Assembly (NCBI GenBank): GCA_013399875.1 | Contig: VXAZ01003882.1 | Coordinates: 186,001 to 250,000, forward strand | Source: Gymnorhina tibicen | Taxonomy: Eukaryota > Chordata > Aves > Passeriformes > Artamidae | DNA: 64,000 bases | Reading direction: 5' to 3' | Part shown: positions 14,001 to 26,380 of the stretch, one piece after another | Layout of the letters: the number at the start of each line of letters is the position of its first letter | Numbering within the stretch: position 1 is the first letter of the stretch | The notes under the pieces: generated by a model | Databases searched by the model: none | Told to the model about the DNA's origin: nothing | Seen by the model: the letters and a program-made list of their open reading frames with translations, nothing else | Translations under genes and position numbers: made by a program

Positions 14001-16030
14001 TAAGTAGTTCTTGTCTTTTTCAAGATCTATGGAAGCAGTAAGAGGGACATTTACAGTCCCCTCAGAATGCCAATACACCGAGCTCTTACTGGTGCCCTGT
14101 CACACAGGGAGTTGCCTCTCCCCTCAACCATCTACTGGTGAGGCCTTTAGACTTAATGCTGGTGATTTTTGTATCTGTGTCTCAGGTGAAATATCAACTC
14201 GTGTAATAGTCTGATCTCTATATAACCCTCATTTTGTCTCTCATAACAAATTTCCTACCCACATTAAAATGGTTCATTTCCACCATGAGTGCCCTCAGCA
14301 ACACTGGTGCATGTTTTAGGGTACTCAGCTGTGTTAAAGCTAACATTTCTTTCACCTGAAGCTAGTATTTCCCTCATCTAGAAAATGAGCTACAACAGTG
14401 AGAAATAAAGTCTTGTTGGTCTGGTGTGACTTTTCTCATTGGTGTTGGCAAACTGATGTTGTGTCTTATTCTGCTTTCCTTTAGACCTTCTTTAATGATG
14501 CCTATCTTTGCAACGTGTTCCAACGCTCCGTGTTTCTACTGCGGTGGTTTTTGTTAGCAGTAGTTGCCTGGATGACTTGGCTTTGCTTGCGACTTCCTCT
14601 GCCTTGTACTTTTTCAAATCTAGTTACTGTGTTTATTGAATATTTTCAGATCATATACCACCCTGTACTTAATAGTTTTATTAAAGCCCTTGCACCTAGT
14701 CCTGCAATTTCATTTGTCAGTTCTTTAAGAATCCACGGATGACGATTATTGAGGTTTTTCTAGTTTTGAGTGGATTAAGCTCTTTGAATTTTGCTGCTGT
14801 TTTCATGTTCTTTGCCTTACAGGCAAATTGAATTTCCCAGGCTGTAAAATAAGAAAGTTAATTCCATTTTGAGACTATTGAAAGTCGGCTGTAGGGCATC
14901 TTGATGTTGGATGCTCTGCACAAGTGTTGTTGGATGCCTAAGTGAAATTTTCATTTCATTGTTTAAAAGTAAGCATAGCAATGCCATGGAAAACATAAAC
15001 TGTGTCTTCATTTCCTTTTTCACCCTAATGGAACATTTCTCCTGCTCCTCCTCTACATAGTTCTGTGTGCTCATTCATGCTAAGCAGTAGTGGCAGTAAT
15101 TCCTCTTCCCAGTGCTCACTCCAACATTCAGTGATGTACCATCCAACGGGCAACACTGCCAGGCACCTTGTCCTTTTGCCCAGAAGGGAAGTTGTGCTTC
15201 TGCTGCTGCTGTGCTGAACTCTTTCAATAAAAAAAACAAAACAGGCAGCAATTTATCTGCTATGTCTCAGGATTTTGTAAGGACAAAAGAGGCAAAGGCA
15301 CATGTCTGGGTAATGAAATGTGGTATTTCTCAACAGATGATAAACCGCAAAAGCTGTTTTCTGAATGTGTGTAGTAAGGCTAGGAATGGGTTAGATGTGA
15401 ATGATGGAGAGAGGCAGACTGACTCACTCGGACAAATTTAAATGACTTGTATAGTTTCCAGTTCACAGTGTGTTAAAGTCCATTCAGATTCATAAACAGC
15501 ATTTTCCCATCTAGTGAGGTGAGTGAAACCAGTTAGTTTCTGGTTTCCCTGGGGAATTACAGAGTGGGTAAGAATAGATAAGATAAAAAGATCAAGCCAC
15601 CACAAAAAAGTGTATTTGAGGAAGAGTTGTGACTTCGCGTGGTGACAAGTTCTCTTAAAATAAAAACATTTTAAAAAACTGAAGCTGAGCAGATGGCTAC
15701 ATAATCTGTTGTTGAGACTGTGAAGATGGAGGCTGAGGGGACTTCTGGAAGAACCTGACACACCCTGACAGAGGAGCGGTACAGTGTTTCTCCTTTCCTC
15801 AGGTCGTTCCTTACCTTCCATCTGCCCTTCCCAAACCCTAGGGATCAGATACAAACCCCATTAAATTCAGGCTGCTGCTAACAAAGGGAAGCTGGAGGGC
15901 TGTAAGCAAGTACAATTTTTGGAGTTCATGAAGTGTCAACTCCCTAGAAATTGCATTTTTCTATTGCTTTTTTCTCCTGAGTTCCTCTGGGGGCTAGGAC
16001 TAAATCTTAAACACTTTATCAAAAAATTTT

Positions 16031-16075
16031 TAAAATCTTAAACTTTTAAAGATCTAAAATTATTTCAAGATTTTA
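16031..16075. repeat. AT-rich inverted repeat (9-bp arms)
   Basis: TAAAATCTT at 16031-16039 is matched exactly by AAGATTTTA at 16067-16075. The interior also contains short palindromic A/T words. The low complexity makes a chance origin likely. Confidence 0.5.
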
Positions 16076-17628
16076 GAACATAGAGTTTTAGAATCAGAAG
16101 AAGTGAGGAGGCAAAGGTTGTCCTGAACAGGAGAATTTATGAAGTGGGGACAATGCTATTGCTTAAAAAACTGCCTGCTTGGATTGCTGTTGGAGAGGCT
16201 TGTTGGACTCTAATGTTTTTTGTCATTGCCAAGCCAACTTCTTTTAGCCTTTCACAAAGCAGAAAAAGAAAACCTCGCTCACATTTTGAGGAGTATTTGA
16301 AACCTACTGTTGCCTCAAGCTTTAGCTTCCTGTGCTGTGCGGTAGAGTGTCTGATAATGAAAGATGAAAGCTTTCTATTTTTGTCTTCTGAATGTAGCTC
16401 ATGTTTCATGGGCCAGATTGGTTGGTTTTTGTGTGTTCCTTTTCGGTGCTGCCTTTATCGTGGGAAAGGGGGAAGGAGGGAATAGCAACTTCACTGAGTT
16501 GCTAAATTAAGAGTGGTTAAGAAGTGAGGATGCGTATCTGGGGTCTTTCAAGCTTTTCAGACTCAAGGCACCTGAAGAGGCTGAATTTTGACCAAGCATG
16601 TTGAGTTGAAAGGACATTTCCTGGGCACCAGAAACCCTCTTGTCCTTTACCCCAGTGAATATCGCAAGTGGCAAATCTGCACACCTTGTGAAAGCAAAGA
16701 CAATTTTTCTCTCTTTGTCATTTGAAGTGTACACTGCAGACATAGCTGTCAGTGGTGTGGTCTGATCCAGTCAAACTAAGATATGCATTTAAAAAATTAT
16801 GATTGATTCTGGGTGTTTTACTTTTGTATGCCTGGTACACTAAAGAACTTGATACAAAAATTTTTGTTTACATAGAAGTATTCTCAGAGATGAGGGACAG
16901 TGGATTTGTGGGTTTCTTTGCTAGCTGTGCATAGTACAGAGAAGGACAGGGCTAGTGCAAAAAGAGGACATAGAGGAGAGGCCATGATGTTCTGGGCCTT
17001 GCATGTCACACATTTCCTGCCTTAAATTTATTTTGGAAACTTGCTTATCTGAACTGTAGCTATCCAAGTGTTTTTAGTGTATAAGTATAAAAGCAATATA
17101 TGATTTGTACTTCCTTTCTTTAAGACCTATAGCCTAGCTGTAGAAGTAATATTTTTTTCATTACAGTTGTTTATATTGGGTTGTTCTCCTACCTCACTTT
17201 GCTCTCAGATGTTGGTATTTCCACTTTCTTTTTTAGGATGATGGAGACCTTCATTAAAAACATTTCTGCACATGTGTTACAGAATGAAATGCCATACCTG
17301 TTCACAGTATGTTCCTGCTGTAGGATTTTTTCTGCGGAGACACAAGCCTGCATACTTGCGTGTGCAGTGTGAAGTGCTTCAGCACCCATGCCATAGTCCA
17401 GCTTGCAATTCTGACTACAGGCCCCAGCCAACAAGTTCTTGCTCAACCTTCCCTCTCCTTCTCCCTCAGCTGCTCACTTCCCAACCTGCCAGCATAACTC
17501 CTCTGTGAGTGTGATCTGTGGGAGAGAATAACTGCTCCAGCTGTTCTGGCAGAACTCAGGTTAAGTGAATGCCACTGGATTTCACCTCCTGCTCAGCACA
17601 GGCACACCTGGACAGCATTCCACACCAA

Positions 17629-17868
17629 GGATGGCTAAGATCCTCTGCAAAATAGTGCTGTTTTCCCTACAAAATAGTTAGGGTTGTTAACACTGATAGT
17701 AGGTGCTGCTTTTTGTGATGGTGTGCCCAAGCTACATCTTCAGAGTGCGAATGGCTAAGATGTTCAGTACCATGCTGCCCTGTTCATTATGAACTGGCTA
17801 ACAGCCTTAGCATATTGACAGTAGGTCCTACTTTTTGTGATGGCTTTATCCAAACTAGTGTCTTGTGG
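17629..17868. repeat. Diverged tandem duplication, period about 120 bp
   Basis: Two neighbouring blocks share anchors in the same order. ATGGCTAAGAT occurs at 17631 and 17751. TGAYAGTAGGT followed by CTRCTTTTTGTGATGG starts at 17694 and 17816. The offsets are 120 and 122 bp, so the blocks are collinear with a small length change. Sequence between the anchors is much diverged. No third copy is visible. No coding content is apparent. Confidence 0.7.
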
Positions 17869-20038
17869 TGCCAGGTGTCCAAGTTCTCTTTATAAAAAAA
17901 AATCATGCTGGTGCTGCTGACAGCAGGCAGGAGCTTCCAGGTAAATCTGCTGGGTTGCAGGCGAGTGTGAGGAGAGTTCAGCTTCGGAATGCTTTCATAC
18001 AGCATCAGCAGCTCCTTGTCAGGCCCTGTGTGTGTACTGCAGCGAGAAGCACTCAGCTGCTTGGGCAGCCCTTCCTGCTGCGAGAGGTGGTGTTCTGTGG
18101 AAAAAGACATGGCTCACATGAAAGCCTCTGGGAAGCCTTCGTTTGCCTTGAGTGTACCTTATCTTCTGGAAAGCAAGAGCTGCGCTAGGGCACGTGCAGC
18201 CATCAGAGGTTTCATTGCTTTGAGTAAGTGAAAAGATTCATAGTGGTGCTTTTTTTTACGACAAACTCCAAGGCTAGGAAGATGAGAATAGACCACAAAT
18301 AGTGAAAGGTGAGGCTTTGTTCGAGAACTAACTTCATGTTTGTTCTGCAATATGAGCTCAGTGCTTGCTTTCACCTGGTTATGAAAATATGAAGCTTCTT
18401 AGGTTTTGCTGTTTCATACTTACAAGACAGTACAAAGGGCGTCTTACTGTGTATCTTTTTGATCCTGTTTGCTGTAATTCAAAGCACTGTATTCCTATTT
18501 ATATGTCCAGAAGACATAAAAGTACATTTTAGTCCCAGTCAAAATGACAAAAAGGGCTACATTTTGGATATCTGCATTTGCAGTATACTTGAAGTGAGTT
18601 GCTTTGTTCTCCATGTGCTCTGAGACAGAACAGGCTGTTACACGGGACCTTTGTACAGTGACTCCCTGCCTCTCCCAGCAGTTTAGGAAGCTCGTGTAGC
18701 CTGGTCTGATACACGCTTCAACTTGCATCTTGGTAAACAGGGCTAATTAAGTGCAGTCATTGATGGGAGCCAGAGAGGGAGAATCGAGTGTGGTTTGTGT
18801 GGAGGATGCAGTTAAGGAGGCCCTGTGCTCTGCTATGGAGGGACAGCATTTGAGAGTAACTGTGTGCACAAGCGGACGTGTGTGCCTGTTCCCGAGTAAT
18901 TGTCTCTGGCAAAGGAATAGCAGAAAGCTGACCAGATTTCTGGCAAAACAGTTACTGAATCTGGTTAAGCTATTGCAGGTGGATCATTCACAAAAATAAT
19001 GGTTTGTTTTCATAGTGTCAGTTATGTCTGCCTTGCTTGTTTAGCACGAGGTAGGGAGTTGTTTTGAAGAGCATTGCAGGCTGGTTTTGTTCAGCTTCGT
19101 ACCTGCAGCTGTTGCTTTTCCACATGCGCTGATTTTTTCAACACTGATGGAACTAAATGTTTTTCTTCTTAAATTAAATGTGTTCACAATTAAAAAAAAA
19201 ATCCTTAATAAGCCAGGTTCGTGGTGGCTACAGGTTTGCTTGGAGGAAGGCCCGTGGGGCTCACTGACTGAAGGTGAGAATTGGAACGTGTGTGTACGTA
19301 AATGTAGAAATGGGAGATGATCCTACTTGGCTACACACAGCTAAAACTGCTTTGTGAGCAGAGTCTGAGTGCATAAAACAGCTGGTGACAGGTCTCTCTC
19401 TGAAAGATGGTTTTGGCTTATAATCCACAACCACTTTCCATGAGTTACAGAGCAAACTTCAGTTAGTGTTTGCATTTGGTTTGGTTGGCAGCTCTTTTTT
19501 CAATGTTACTTGGGTTAATCTGTGCTCTTCCCTTTTTCCTGTCTTCTTCCATCTTGCAGTATGTGGTGCAGCTATTTCTCTGCAGACCTGCTGTTGGCTT
19601 TCTTGTTGTCCTGCTTGCTGCTTAGCGCCATAGGGAAGGGAGCTCAGCTCCTCCACCTGTACGCTGTGTTGGCAACCAAAGCCACGTCTCTGGAGCATGG
19701 CAAGGAGGGGAAATAACTGCTATCAGTAATGGTATCTATAAACTTAGAAGTCAGCAAGGTCTCATGCTGCACCAGTGTGACATTTCCATTGTAAAAAGGG
19801 GTTTCCCAGAGTGGGCAAGAACCCTTTTGGACTCTGAAGGAGTCTGTGTAAAAGGTCTGTGTAAAATCACAGGCTAGTTCTTATCAATCAACACCTGTTT
19901 GTTAATGGTTCTGTCTTTATGATAAGTTAGGTTTGTGGAGAGAGAAATGACTGTAGGAATCAGCACGGAATTACTTTTAAGTGGAGACACCTACAATCAT
20001 TAATGACTTTAGTGAGTTTTCAGTGTAATGTGTTTATT

Positions 20039-20066
20039 AAAAAAAAATTTTTTTTTTTTTTTTTTT
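20039..20066. repeat. A9-T19 homopolymer pair
   Basis: Nine A followed directly by nineteen T. This is self-complementary over 18 bp and could fold as a hairpin. It may vary in length between individuals and sequencing runs. Confidence 0.85.
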
Positions 20067-21080
20067 GCTAAGAGGCAGTAAGAATGGACAGCAGTACCCC
20101 TAATATTGGATAGAGTCTAATCAAAGGCAAAAAACGTGTCAAGTAGAAAATAACTGCTTTGTTATTTTATTTTTTGGTTTCTTTGGGTTTTTTATTTTAG
20201 TCATACCCCTGATCATGTTTGGTATCGCAAATCTCAGTTGCTGTTTGAAAGTTTCCCCATAGAACTGAGAGAGAAATCATGACAGTTCAGCAAAAGCAAA
20301 TGTATGAAGGTGTTGAAATGTGTATTTGATGTAAGAACATCGGAAGCACATCCAGGAAGGAGAGATGGTGCTGCCTGTAATACTTGTCTTTGTAGAAAGG
20401 AGATTTTATTGCCACCCTGTTAAGAAGTGAGTTTTTCTGAATGTTCTCAAGGTTTTGAAGTAAGTTTTGTGTTTTGTAATGCACAGTGGCATAAAGCAGA
20501 GATGAACTATGCTGATGATGACATTTGATAGTTCATAGAGGCACATTATTTAACATCTTTGCATAGCAAATTTAAGTGTTGCTGATGAAAATTGGGAAGT
20601 TAATACTCACATGACCCAAGGCAAACAACTTTGAAACAAGCCCATTCCTGAAGTTTTCAGTTTTAGTAGATATCTCAAGTCAGACAAAACTTCAAATGCA
20701 TGACTTATGGCTCCCAGCTAGGTGTTTTGTTGTTCCTAAGGGTGCAAAGCAATTTCTTTTATGTTTTGGGCAGTGAGTCATGGCTGAAAAGCAGCAGTGC
20801 TTCTAAGCAGTAGCCAGTAGTGCTTCTAAAGGTAAATTGGGTAACAGTGATTTTGTGGACAATGAATGGAGTTCATGCACTCTTAGCTATCTGTGGGGAT
20901 GGACTCTGATTTGGTGTCGTGGATTTATTAATGAAAGATTACTAAGTGGTTCATAAGGTTTATTTTGCTGATGTGTTTGACCTCCTCTGGAGTCATTGGT
21001 GACACAGAACTGTGAGTTTCCCCAATTTGATAATGGTTACAGACAGATAAGACTGTTGACGGTTTTGATCTCATTGTAGG

Positions 21081-21108
21081 TAAGTCATGGGATATAAGTC
21101 ATGGGATT
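21081..21108. repeat. 14-bp tandem duplication
   Basis: TAAGTCATGGGATA is followed immediately by TAAGTCATGGGATT, 13 of 14 bases identical. Confidence 0.85.
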
Positions 21109-24100
21109 TTGCAATGATTTGATAAGGCCTGGCCTGGTTCAGCATGCTCTTCTGTTCCTCACGCACCTACCAGGACTTGCAAAATGTGCAGGCCACTGTT
21201 ACTTCCACCTGACTGCTCAGCCAGGTCGCCAGTGCTGTGTCCTACTCTCGTGTGGGGTGTCCAGCCTCTCCATCAGACTAGTTCAACAGCTGTGCCATCA
21301 AGTTGTGTCTGTGTGGTTTCTGACTTCTGGTTGCATTTAAGGTAAAATAAAAGCACTTTGCCGTCACTGCAAGCTCACCTGATAAAAGCTCAGCTTCATG
21401 AAATTACAGGTATTTTGCAAAACCTCTGGTGGGAAGGAAGGGGGTGTCAGCACTTCCTGAAGTACAGTAGCTGTGGATCTGGAAGAGAAATCCAGTTCTC
21501 ACCTGCTCTTCCAGGTGAAACACTTGTGCCTGCAGCACAAGTTGGCAGTGGCAGCCATCGATTCAAGCTGCCTGCCTGCAGGTCTGAAGTTGTTTCTTCC
21601 TGTGTGGGAGGGAATTTTATGCTCTGGGATAAGTATTCTGGCTGCACTCTTGTGACCGCCTCCCTGTGGCACCCTCAAGACCAGAGGTAAGTGGGGCATT
21701 TCAGCTTCCTAAGCTGCCACGTGTGGGGTTTCTCAGGTTGTGGTAACATCAAGATGCAAAGGTGTGGGGATTTGCACAGCTGATTTCAACTCAGGGGTGG
21801 AAGAGCATAGCGGATGGTTGGCACGTCTTTGGAACTGCTCCCTCAGGGAGCACCTCTTCTTTGCTCAGGCAGCAAGCTCCAGACAAGGAAAAGCACAGAA
21901 ATGGAAGTATTTCACAGTTCATGGGGCAGCTGGGCAAATGACTAAGTTCCCTGATGTCTCCTTCCTCAGAGGCATGGATTTTATATTGTGAAGGGCGTGG
22001 ACTGCAGCTGGCTTCCCCAGTGACTCTGCTTGTCTGCTGATGGTGTTTTAGATGGAAGATAAATTGCTCATCATTGCAGTCTGACAGCTGCCTAGAGAGC
22101 AGAGTAGAATTAATTCCTGAACTTCTTCCTTAACTATTTCATTTACCTGGGTGTATGCTCACTGCTGAATGTCTAACTCCTTTACAGGAATGAATAGTAA
22201 TAGAATTATCTGCCGTGTTTGTTTCCCGTATGCTTAGCATCCTACATAACACAGCAAGTATGTGGTTTATCTATCTCAGGAAAAAAAATCTAGGTAGCTA
22301 AAATAAGCTGGAAATGCAGTCATACTCTATTTGGTGGAGGCTGTTGCCTTGGGCTGTGGCTTATCTCATTAACCAGCCATGAAAACTGTGCAGTTTTCCA
22401 TCTTTGCTCTTCATCAGGTATATTACCATTCATTTTATTTATCTACAGTTGTTCAGGGCAACAGTGGGTAGGGTATTTGTGTATTTCTGGTGTATTTACA
22501 CAAGGCTGCTCTCTGATGGTTGCAGACTCTGGAGCTGGGTCTTTAAGTGCATATGTTGATGGACAACTGCTCTGCAATTAAGTAAGAAAATGCCCTATTC
22601 ATTCGGCAGGGGGGTTTGCTTACCTTGCATTGTGCCATTCAGTTACCTGTTGAGGTGTTACGCTGTGAATGTGCTGTGGTAACAACAGGCTGTTGGAAAA
22701 ACTGGTAGCAAAACAATAGCCTGAAATAAAATACTTTCTGGAGGCCTCTCAAGGGTGGTTAATAGACAGTTCCTGATCTTTTAGTTGTTAAAAGTCTGCT
22801 CAGAGCTCCAGCCAAGTTACAAAACATGTTTTGTCTGGCAGTTGTGTGGATCAGTGAGCCAAAGGGTTATGAACAGTTAAAAAAATCCTTTCTGACAGAG
22901 TTTGGGCCCTTCTTTAGGAAAAGCTGTCGGGAGAGTATGAAGAAGGTAGGGTTTCTCCTAGGTCCCCATCACAGGAGTTTGAGTCACTTAGGAACTGGGG
23001 TTTGGGATGTGCATTTATTGTTTCAAACCTGTACTCCTCTATTTTGTTTTTCTACTGATAAGATTTGTTATTGGTTGGAGAAGGCTGCTTAGCTACTCAT
23101 TTAGCATGGCCATAGCCTTTCAGGAGGGAGAAGACTTCGGGTGCGGAATCCTGGCAGAGGGCCAGAGAGCTGCAGGCATCCCAGGCTGGGACCAGGTCTG
23201 AGCGGGAGCAGGCAAGGACCCACTGATAAGCTTGGGATCTCAGAGAGGTGCTCTGGCAAGGGCTGGAGTGCAACCCAAACGTGCAGAGTCCAAACAATGA
23301 CTCTGTGGCCACCTTTGCTATTTTTATTGAAATTGTGGTGCTCTGTAAATGTATAAAAAGGAGACCCTGGCAAATGTTGTCATTAGAAATGTCTAATTTT
23401 AGGTTGTAATTTATTAGAGCATTTTTCTGAAGATGAGACTCAGTTTTTTTCAGGTGTCTTTTTCTTATTTAGTACCTTGAAAGAGAAGATTCTTTTATAA
23501 AATGAAATGTCATTGCTGTGTACAGTTCTGGGACAGATGCTGTATGTTGTCATGTTGTTCTCATTGGAAAGCAAACATAAATATAGTTACAGCACTGTTA
23601 AATGCTGTGACTAACCTAACATACTCTATTACATACTGTTTAAGATTTTATGCAGCCAAGCATGTTATCTTTCACTGAAAGAACGTTTACTACAATTTTA
23701 TTTTAGTAATCTGCAAGGGGTTGCTAAGTGTACATGACAAATGGATTGCTTCTTGCAGTGAAGAAAACTGACAAAGTCTTCTGCTCCTTTAATACCAAAG
23801 AAGTCCTGTGAAAAGAAATCTGTGTATCTTTCTTGTGTATTTTCTCCCTCCACTATATACCTGTATGCATGTATGGGGAGGGGGACAGATGGAGACAACA
23901 TCCAATCTGAAAAACATGTTTATTTTATTTTCCTCTATTTAATTGCTGATGACATTAAAAGTAAGAGAACTATCAGGTCTTATGTTTTCATGTTTTTCCC
24001 TTTCTATTTAACCAGCTGAATAGCTGATCTATACTTTTCTTTGTATTAGATAGAGGCTTTTTCCTCTTTTTACTCCACGTAGACACAATGTCTTCTTCCA

Positions 24101-25414
24101 TGGTGCTGTGAAGTTGACCACAAAGGTGACCTCTGCTTTTTAATTTGCAAGCAAAACAGACTTTGTGTGAGCATATTCAAGCATACATTTGTTTTCTGCT
24201 TATGGTTTATTTTTTAAAAAAAGCAGCATGAACCTTTTAGAAAACTGTCTTAAGTACAAATGTACTTGTCTTGGCTGATGCAAGAGCTAAATGGAAGCTG
24301 AAAGAGCTGTTTGGAAACCACCTGTGTGTCTGTGGATAGCAGGAGTGCCAGAATTACAGACCAGCAGACCAAAATGACATACTTTGTGTATGTTAGGGCA
24401 TATGAATGAAGCATGCTACCAAGTTAATTTGCCCAGAATGGAAGCGGATTTTACTCTGAACTCATTTCTTTGCTTCACTGTTCTTAGGTTTGCTTTTTAA
24501 TTCTGTGAATTAGCATCAGTACACGTGGGAGAACATTTTCTTTGGATCCTGCATTAAATTATTCTGAAGAAGCCCTGACAGTGAGAGGAGTTGAATGTCT
24601 GTCTCCTCATCTATCCTCTTAATGGGCTTTGCACTGTGTATTTTTGCACCTATTTGAAGCAGTGATATTAGTTTTCCAATTACTGTTCGAGTTCTTTGAC
24701 GGTGCCGATGAGCAGTTACGCAACATGTCTGAGTTGCTTCCTTTTTCCCCAGAGTGAGCAAGGACTGACAGAACAAGTATTGGCTCCTTTGTGCAAGTTA
24801 ACTCTTAAACTGAGATTCAGAGCTCATGCTGTGGATACTTTGAACAGGTCCCTGATTAATAAAGATGAGAGGTTACAGCCATTAAAGAAAGCTAGCGCAG
24901 TGTCAGGAGAGCTGGATTTTGTTCTGGTCCTTCTGAAAAGTTGAGTACAAGTTCATGTAACATTTTTGGTTTTCATCCATTGTAGGAAGCACTGACTTTT
25001 TATTTATTTAAGGATAATCAGCCCAAATGGTGCTGATTGTTCTAGTATAGGGGTTAAACAAATGCGTAAACCCTCATGTGGGCTTGTTACTGTGCTACTT
25101 AAGTGGCCCAGTGATCTGCCCTACTAGCCTCTAGAGTTTGTTTTTCCTTCGGGGACATCCACCATGCCTGTGCTGCCCTTTCAACAGGGAGCAGCTTTGC
25201 CAGATTTATCAGCAGATGCATCTCCAAATGAGTTGTCTGTCTCTGGTAGGATGCTGGGGGTGAACTGCCAGGTGGTGGTTACCTGCGCAAAGGGCTGCCA
25301 GGGCTGGGTCTGCATACCTGGATCACAGGATGACTCAAAGTCATCCAGCTGTGGTGCATCACTAGGCGCTTAATTACATTGCTCTTCCTCTTCTGTTCTT
25401 TCCTGCAGTAATGA

Positions 25415-25440
25415 TATGGCTGGTCCTTATGGCTGGTCCT
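25415..25440. repeat. 13-bp exact tandem duplication
   Basis: TATGGCTGGTCCT occurs twice in direct succession with no mismatch, which suggests a recent slippage event. Confidence 0.9.
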
Positions 25441-25462
25441 TTCTAAAGAGAAGTTAGGCTAG

Positions 25463-25498
25463 GTTCTCTTTCTTCTTTCTCTCCTCTCTTCTCTCTTT
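25463..25498. repeat. Pyrimidine-rich (CT) tract
   Basis: An almost uninterrupted run of C and T of about 36 bases, made of TTCT and CTCT words. Confidence 0.8.
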
Positions 25499-26365
25499 GG
25501 GGATTTGTACTGTTGAGGAAAAGTGAAAGAGTGGTAACTAAAATCATGGAACTTGTCCATCTCTCGAGGAAGGCCCTCCTTCCAATACAAGATGGCTAGC
25601 AAGCTGTGACTGAGCCAGCTGTGCCCATTCTAGGAAGTTTCCATTTCTGTTTGCCACCTGCCCCTGTGGCAGAGGTTATAGCTCCCCTGTCAGGGTTGGC
25701 GGCATAGAGATGGCAATAGATACCTACGTCAGGTGCTGGAGAACCAATTGGGTGTGTGTGCACATGGTGGGAGCCCCTCAGCCTGGCTGAGCCACCTGAG
25801 CAGCCGTGTGGCTTTGCAAGTGCCGTTCAGTGTGATGGAATTGGGGGAGAGTAGGCTCAGCCTCTCTGGATTAGCCGAGTTACACTGGATCAGACGTGGT
25901 ACACAGCTGCATCCTGAGACTGCATTTTGGCACATGCACGGAGGCTTTTCACTTCTAATTGATTTCCCTCACTTTCTTGCCTGCTTTGTGCCAGTGTGAC
26001 CTAGAATGTGGAGTGCCAAGTCGGATGCAGTGCTCCTTGCTTTGCAAGCAGTTTTATATATTATTCCAGGGTATTAATTTAGTTCCCTTTTTTTAAAATA
26101 GGAGATTTTCCATCTTGGATTGAATGATTTGGATTTCCTGCTGCTTACCAATGGTTTAGTGGATGGATGTAGTTGGATCTTGGAAGAGAGCTGTTTATAT
26201 GCCTAAAAGAGGAAGAAAGAGGAGGTAGATTCTGCTTCTAATGCTGGATCATCCTCAAATATTTCTGCGTGAATATGTGGTTAGAAAAAAAGGCACCGTG
26301 TATTTGTGTGACAGAAAGCTTGATGTCTCCCTCTTTAGTGTCCCAAATTGTGTATAGCTATTACC

Positions 26366-26380
26366 GCCCCCCACCCCCCC
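26366..26380. repeat. C-rich tract
   Basis: Two runs of C (six and seven) separated by one A. Confidence 0.8.

Larger units (their letters stand above)
1970..17628. other. Long non-coding stretch, no gene seen
   Basis: Nearly 16 kb with no exon I recognise on either strand and no open frame above about 140 codons. It contains an AT palindrome at 1991-2004 just past the CR1 end, short homopolymers, and an AT-rich inverted repeat at 16031-16075. It is best explained as intron of CARMIL1 or sequence upstream of the gene. I cannot tell which from the sequence. Confidence 0.55.

Noticed and set aside
16144..16485. 113-codon frame with hydrophobic start and basic stretch
   Set aside because: It starts at ATG-free sequence or a weak start, resembles no family I know, and an overlapping minus-strand frame is equally open.
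20500..20600. Possible C/D-box snoRNA (TGATGATGA word)
   Set aside because: No paired D box and terminal stem at suitable distance.
22826..23092. 88-codon frame read as a possible upstream CARMIL1 exon
   Set aside because: Its KK- and KKVGF-like words do not align with the expected N-terminal CARMIL1 residues, and there is no matching donor in phase 0.
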